A stretch of 64,000 nucleotides of DNA from assembly GCF_016907365.1 (NCBI RefSeq), contig NZ_JAFBBV010000001.1, positions 682,001 through 746,000 of the forward strand. The letters run 5' to 3'. Numbering within the stretch: the stretch's first letter is position 1; every line of letters begins with the position of its first letter. Made by a program: the position numbers and the translations under genes. Positions 63,091 through 64,000 of this stretch are shown here, in pieces. Origin of the DNA: Oerskovia paurometabola (GTDB taxonomy: Bacteria; Actinomycetota; Actinomycetes; Actinomycetales; Cellulomonadaceae). The notes beneath the pieces are model-generated. The model ran no database searches. It worked only from the letters and a program-made list of their open reading frames with translations, and had not been told where the DNA came from.

Positions 63091-63444
63091 GTGGTGGAGA
63101 TGACGCGCGAGGACTTCGAGGACGCGGTGCGCGATGCGCTGGACGAGATCCCGGAGGAGCTGGCGGAGCAGATGGACAACGTGGTCGTCCTGGTCGAGGA
63201 CGACGCGCCCGTCGACGACCCCGAGCTGCTGGGGCTGTACGAGGGGGTCCCGCTGACAGAGCGCGACCTCATGTGGGCGGCGGGTGCGCTCCCGGACAGG
63301 ATCACGATCTTCCGCAACCCCACGCTCGCGATCTGCGAGACGCGGGAGGAGGTCGTCGAGGAGGTCGTGGTCACGGTCGTCCACGAGATCGCGCACCACT
63401 TCGGGATCGACGACGACAGGCTGCACGAGCTCGGATGGGCCTAG
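63091..63444 (+). CDS. Small zincin-like metallopeptidase family protein
   Basis: This 117-aa protein has the zinc motif HEIAHHF at residues 98-104, with the two His and catalytic Glu of a zincin, and an upstream segment ERDLMWAAGALPDRITIF that is usual for the small 'metallopeptidase family' (DUF1025-like) proteins. It is acidic, with no signal. Activity of the family is not established. GTG at 63091 follows GGAGGA by 7 bases; ATG at 63100 is an alternative. It stands between the tRNA cluster and the metal-resistance genes. Confidence 0.82.
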   Translation: MVEMTREDFEDAVRDALDEIPEELAEQMDNVVVLVEDDAPVDDPELLGLYEGVPLTERDLMWAAGALPDRITIFRNPTLAICETREEVVEEVVVTVVHEIAHHFGIDDDRLHELGWA

Positions 63445-63463
63445 CATTCATCGCCGAAGGGCG

Positions 63464-63476
63464 ATAACATCGTTAT
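63464..63476 (+). promoter_or_regulatory. ArsR operator overlapping the promoter and start codon
   Basis: ATAAC (63464-63468) and GTTAT (63472-63476) form a perfect 5-bp inverted repeat separated by 3 bp, directly before the ArsR ATG at 63477. TAACAT (63465-63470) could be the -10 of a leaderless transcript. A bound repressor would block both RNA polymerase and the start. Confidence 0.55.
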
Positions 63477-63890
63477 ATGACGATGAAAAGGGAGACGAGC
63501 ACCCGCACGCACCTGCGGGCGCGGCGCACCGCGACCGACGGTCTCGTCGAGCAGCCGGCGGCCGAGCATCCGCAGCAACCGTGCACCCCGCCCGTCGTCG
63601 GGCACGACCACACCGCAGTCGCGCGGCTCCTGCACGCCCTCGCCGAGCCGCACCGACTCTCCGTGGTGCACCTCCTCGCGGTCGCCGAGCACCGCGTGGT
63701 CGACCTGACCCGCGAGCTGGGGCTCGCGCAGTCCACCGTGTCCGCCCACCTGGCGACGCTCCGCGACGCGGGACTCGTCGAGACCCGCCGAGAGGGTCGT
63801 TCGTCCTGGTACCGCCTCGCGCGCCCCGAGGTCGCGCACATCCTGGCCGACGCCGAGCGGATCGTCGACGCCACGAGGGGTTCCCGATGA
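63477..63890 (+). CDS. ArsR family metal-responsive repressor
   Basis: This 137-aa ArsR/SmtB-type regulator has a winged helix with ALAEPHRLSVVHLLAVAEHR, LTRELGLAQSTVSAHLATLR (the recognition helix) and RREGRSSWYRLARP as the wing. The N-terminal 45 residues are basic and hold His (VGHDHTAVAR) and one Cys; the C-terminal helix could hold a metal-binding site. No typical ELCVCD motif is present, so a CzrA/NmtR-like His/Asp site is more likely than an arsenic site. The ATG at 63477 lacks a ribosome site; an ATG at 63483 is possible. The stop overlaps the efflux gene by 4 bp, so it controls that gene. Confidence 0.85.
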   Translation: MTMKRETSTRTHLRARRTATDGLVEQPAAEHPQQPCTPPVVGHDHTAVARLLHALAEPHRLSVVHLLAVAEHRVVDLTRELGLAQSTVSAHLATLRDAGLVETRREGRSSWYRLARPEVAHILADAERIVDATRGSR

Positions 63891-64000
63891 GCGGCCACTC
63901 GCACTCGCACTCCCACGGCGCGTCGACCGCGACGGGCGCGCACCGCCGTCGGCTCGTGATCGTCCTGTGCATCACGCTCGGCGTGATGATGCTGGAGGTC
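63887..64000 (+). CDS. Cation diffusion facilitator, N-terminal part (partial)
   Basis: Only the first 38 residues are in the window. They start with a His-rich stretch (SGHSHSHSHG), then a basic segment and the first membrane helix, LVIVLCITLGVMMLEV, whose 'TLxxMxxEV' pattern is typical of CDF (CzcD/ZitB) exporters of Zn, Co or Cd. The ATG at 63887 overlaps the ArsR stop (ATGA). The rest of the protein is beyond the window, so the metal site is not visible. Confidence 0.8.
   Translation, partial: MSGHSHSHSHGASTATGAHRRRLVIVLCITLGVMMLEV

Overview
The window is 64 kb of very GC-rich DNA with GTG starts, many 4-nt ATGA/GTGA gene overlaps and several typical actinobacterial markers: bldC, DUF3073, a DUF3618/Holin-X pair, a sterol-carrier-family protein, and a FabG4/HtdX-like pair. 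The whole reads as a chromosomal segment of a high-GC actinobacterium, most likely Micrococcales (Cellulosimicrobium/Oerskovia/Cellulomonas-like). That placement is inference from gene content, not a database match.

Layout. 3-434: tail of a probable CocE/NonD hydrolase. 520-7573: fatty-acid/acyl-CoA module, with a minus-strand thiolase, FabG4-like reductase and MaoC hydratase divergent from a TetR regulator and an acyl-CoA-oxidase-like dehydrogenase. 7574-8827: a GNAT gene between repeat-rich intergenic stretches. 8828-15236: DUF2599 lipoprotein, purL, an EEP-domain membrane protein, a coiled-coil protein and a methyltransferase.

15243-41058 is a sulfur-scavenging island. A minus-strand sulfonate-type ABC importer operon also carries a flavin monooxygenase and an MFS permease. 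A long plus-strand operon (24398-39194) encodes five luciferase-like FMN monooxygenases, an amino-acid-type ABC importer, a FAD oxidase, a nitroreductase, a rhodanese and two GNATs. A facing pair of flavin/FMN reductases (39842-41058) could feed reduced flavin to the monooxygenases. Each of the two divergent operons is preceded by a tiny ORF whose last codons contain cysteines (21418-21522 and 24398-24505). These look like cysteine-sensing attenuator leader peptides, so cysteine shortage would switch on organosulfur uptake and desulfonation. A DNA ligase and an SDR gene lie between the two leaders.

41452-49749: glutamate dehydrogenase, CutC and a five-gene family-5 (oligopeptide or oligosaccharide) ABC importer. 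49910-61435: RNB ribonuclease, sterol-carrier-family protein, a 1,581-aa secreted nuclease/5'-nucleotidase, a small membrane protein, purF, purM, DUF3073 and bldC, an arrangement resembling the actinobacterial purF-purM-bldC neighbourhood. 61638-64000: DUF3618 and Holin-X membrane proteins, three minus-strand tRNAs (Phe, Asp, Glu), a small zincin, an ArsR repressor overlapping its own operator, and the start of a His-rich cation-efflux gene.

Most transcription units end in long, often perfect hairpins (11-27 bp) without U-tracts. Several share arm sequences, so they form a small family of repeats in this genome.
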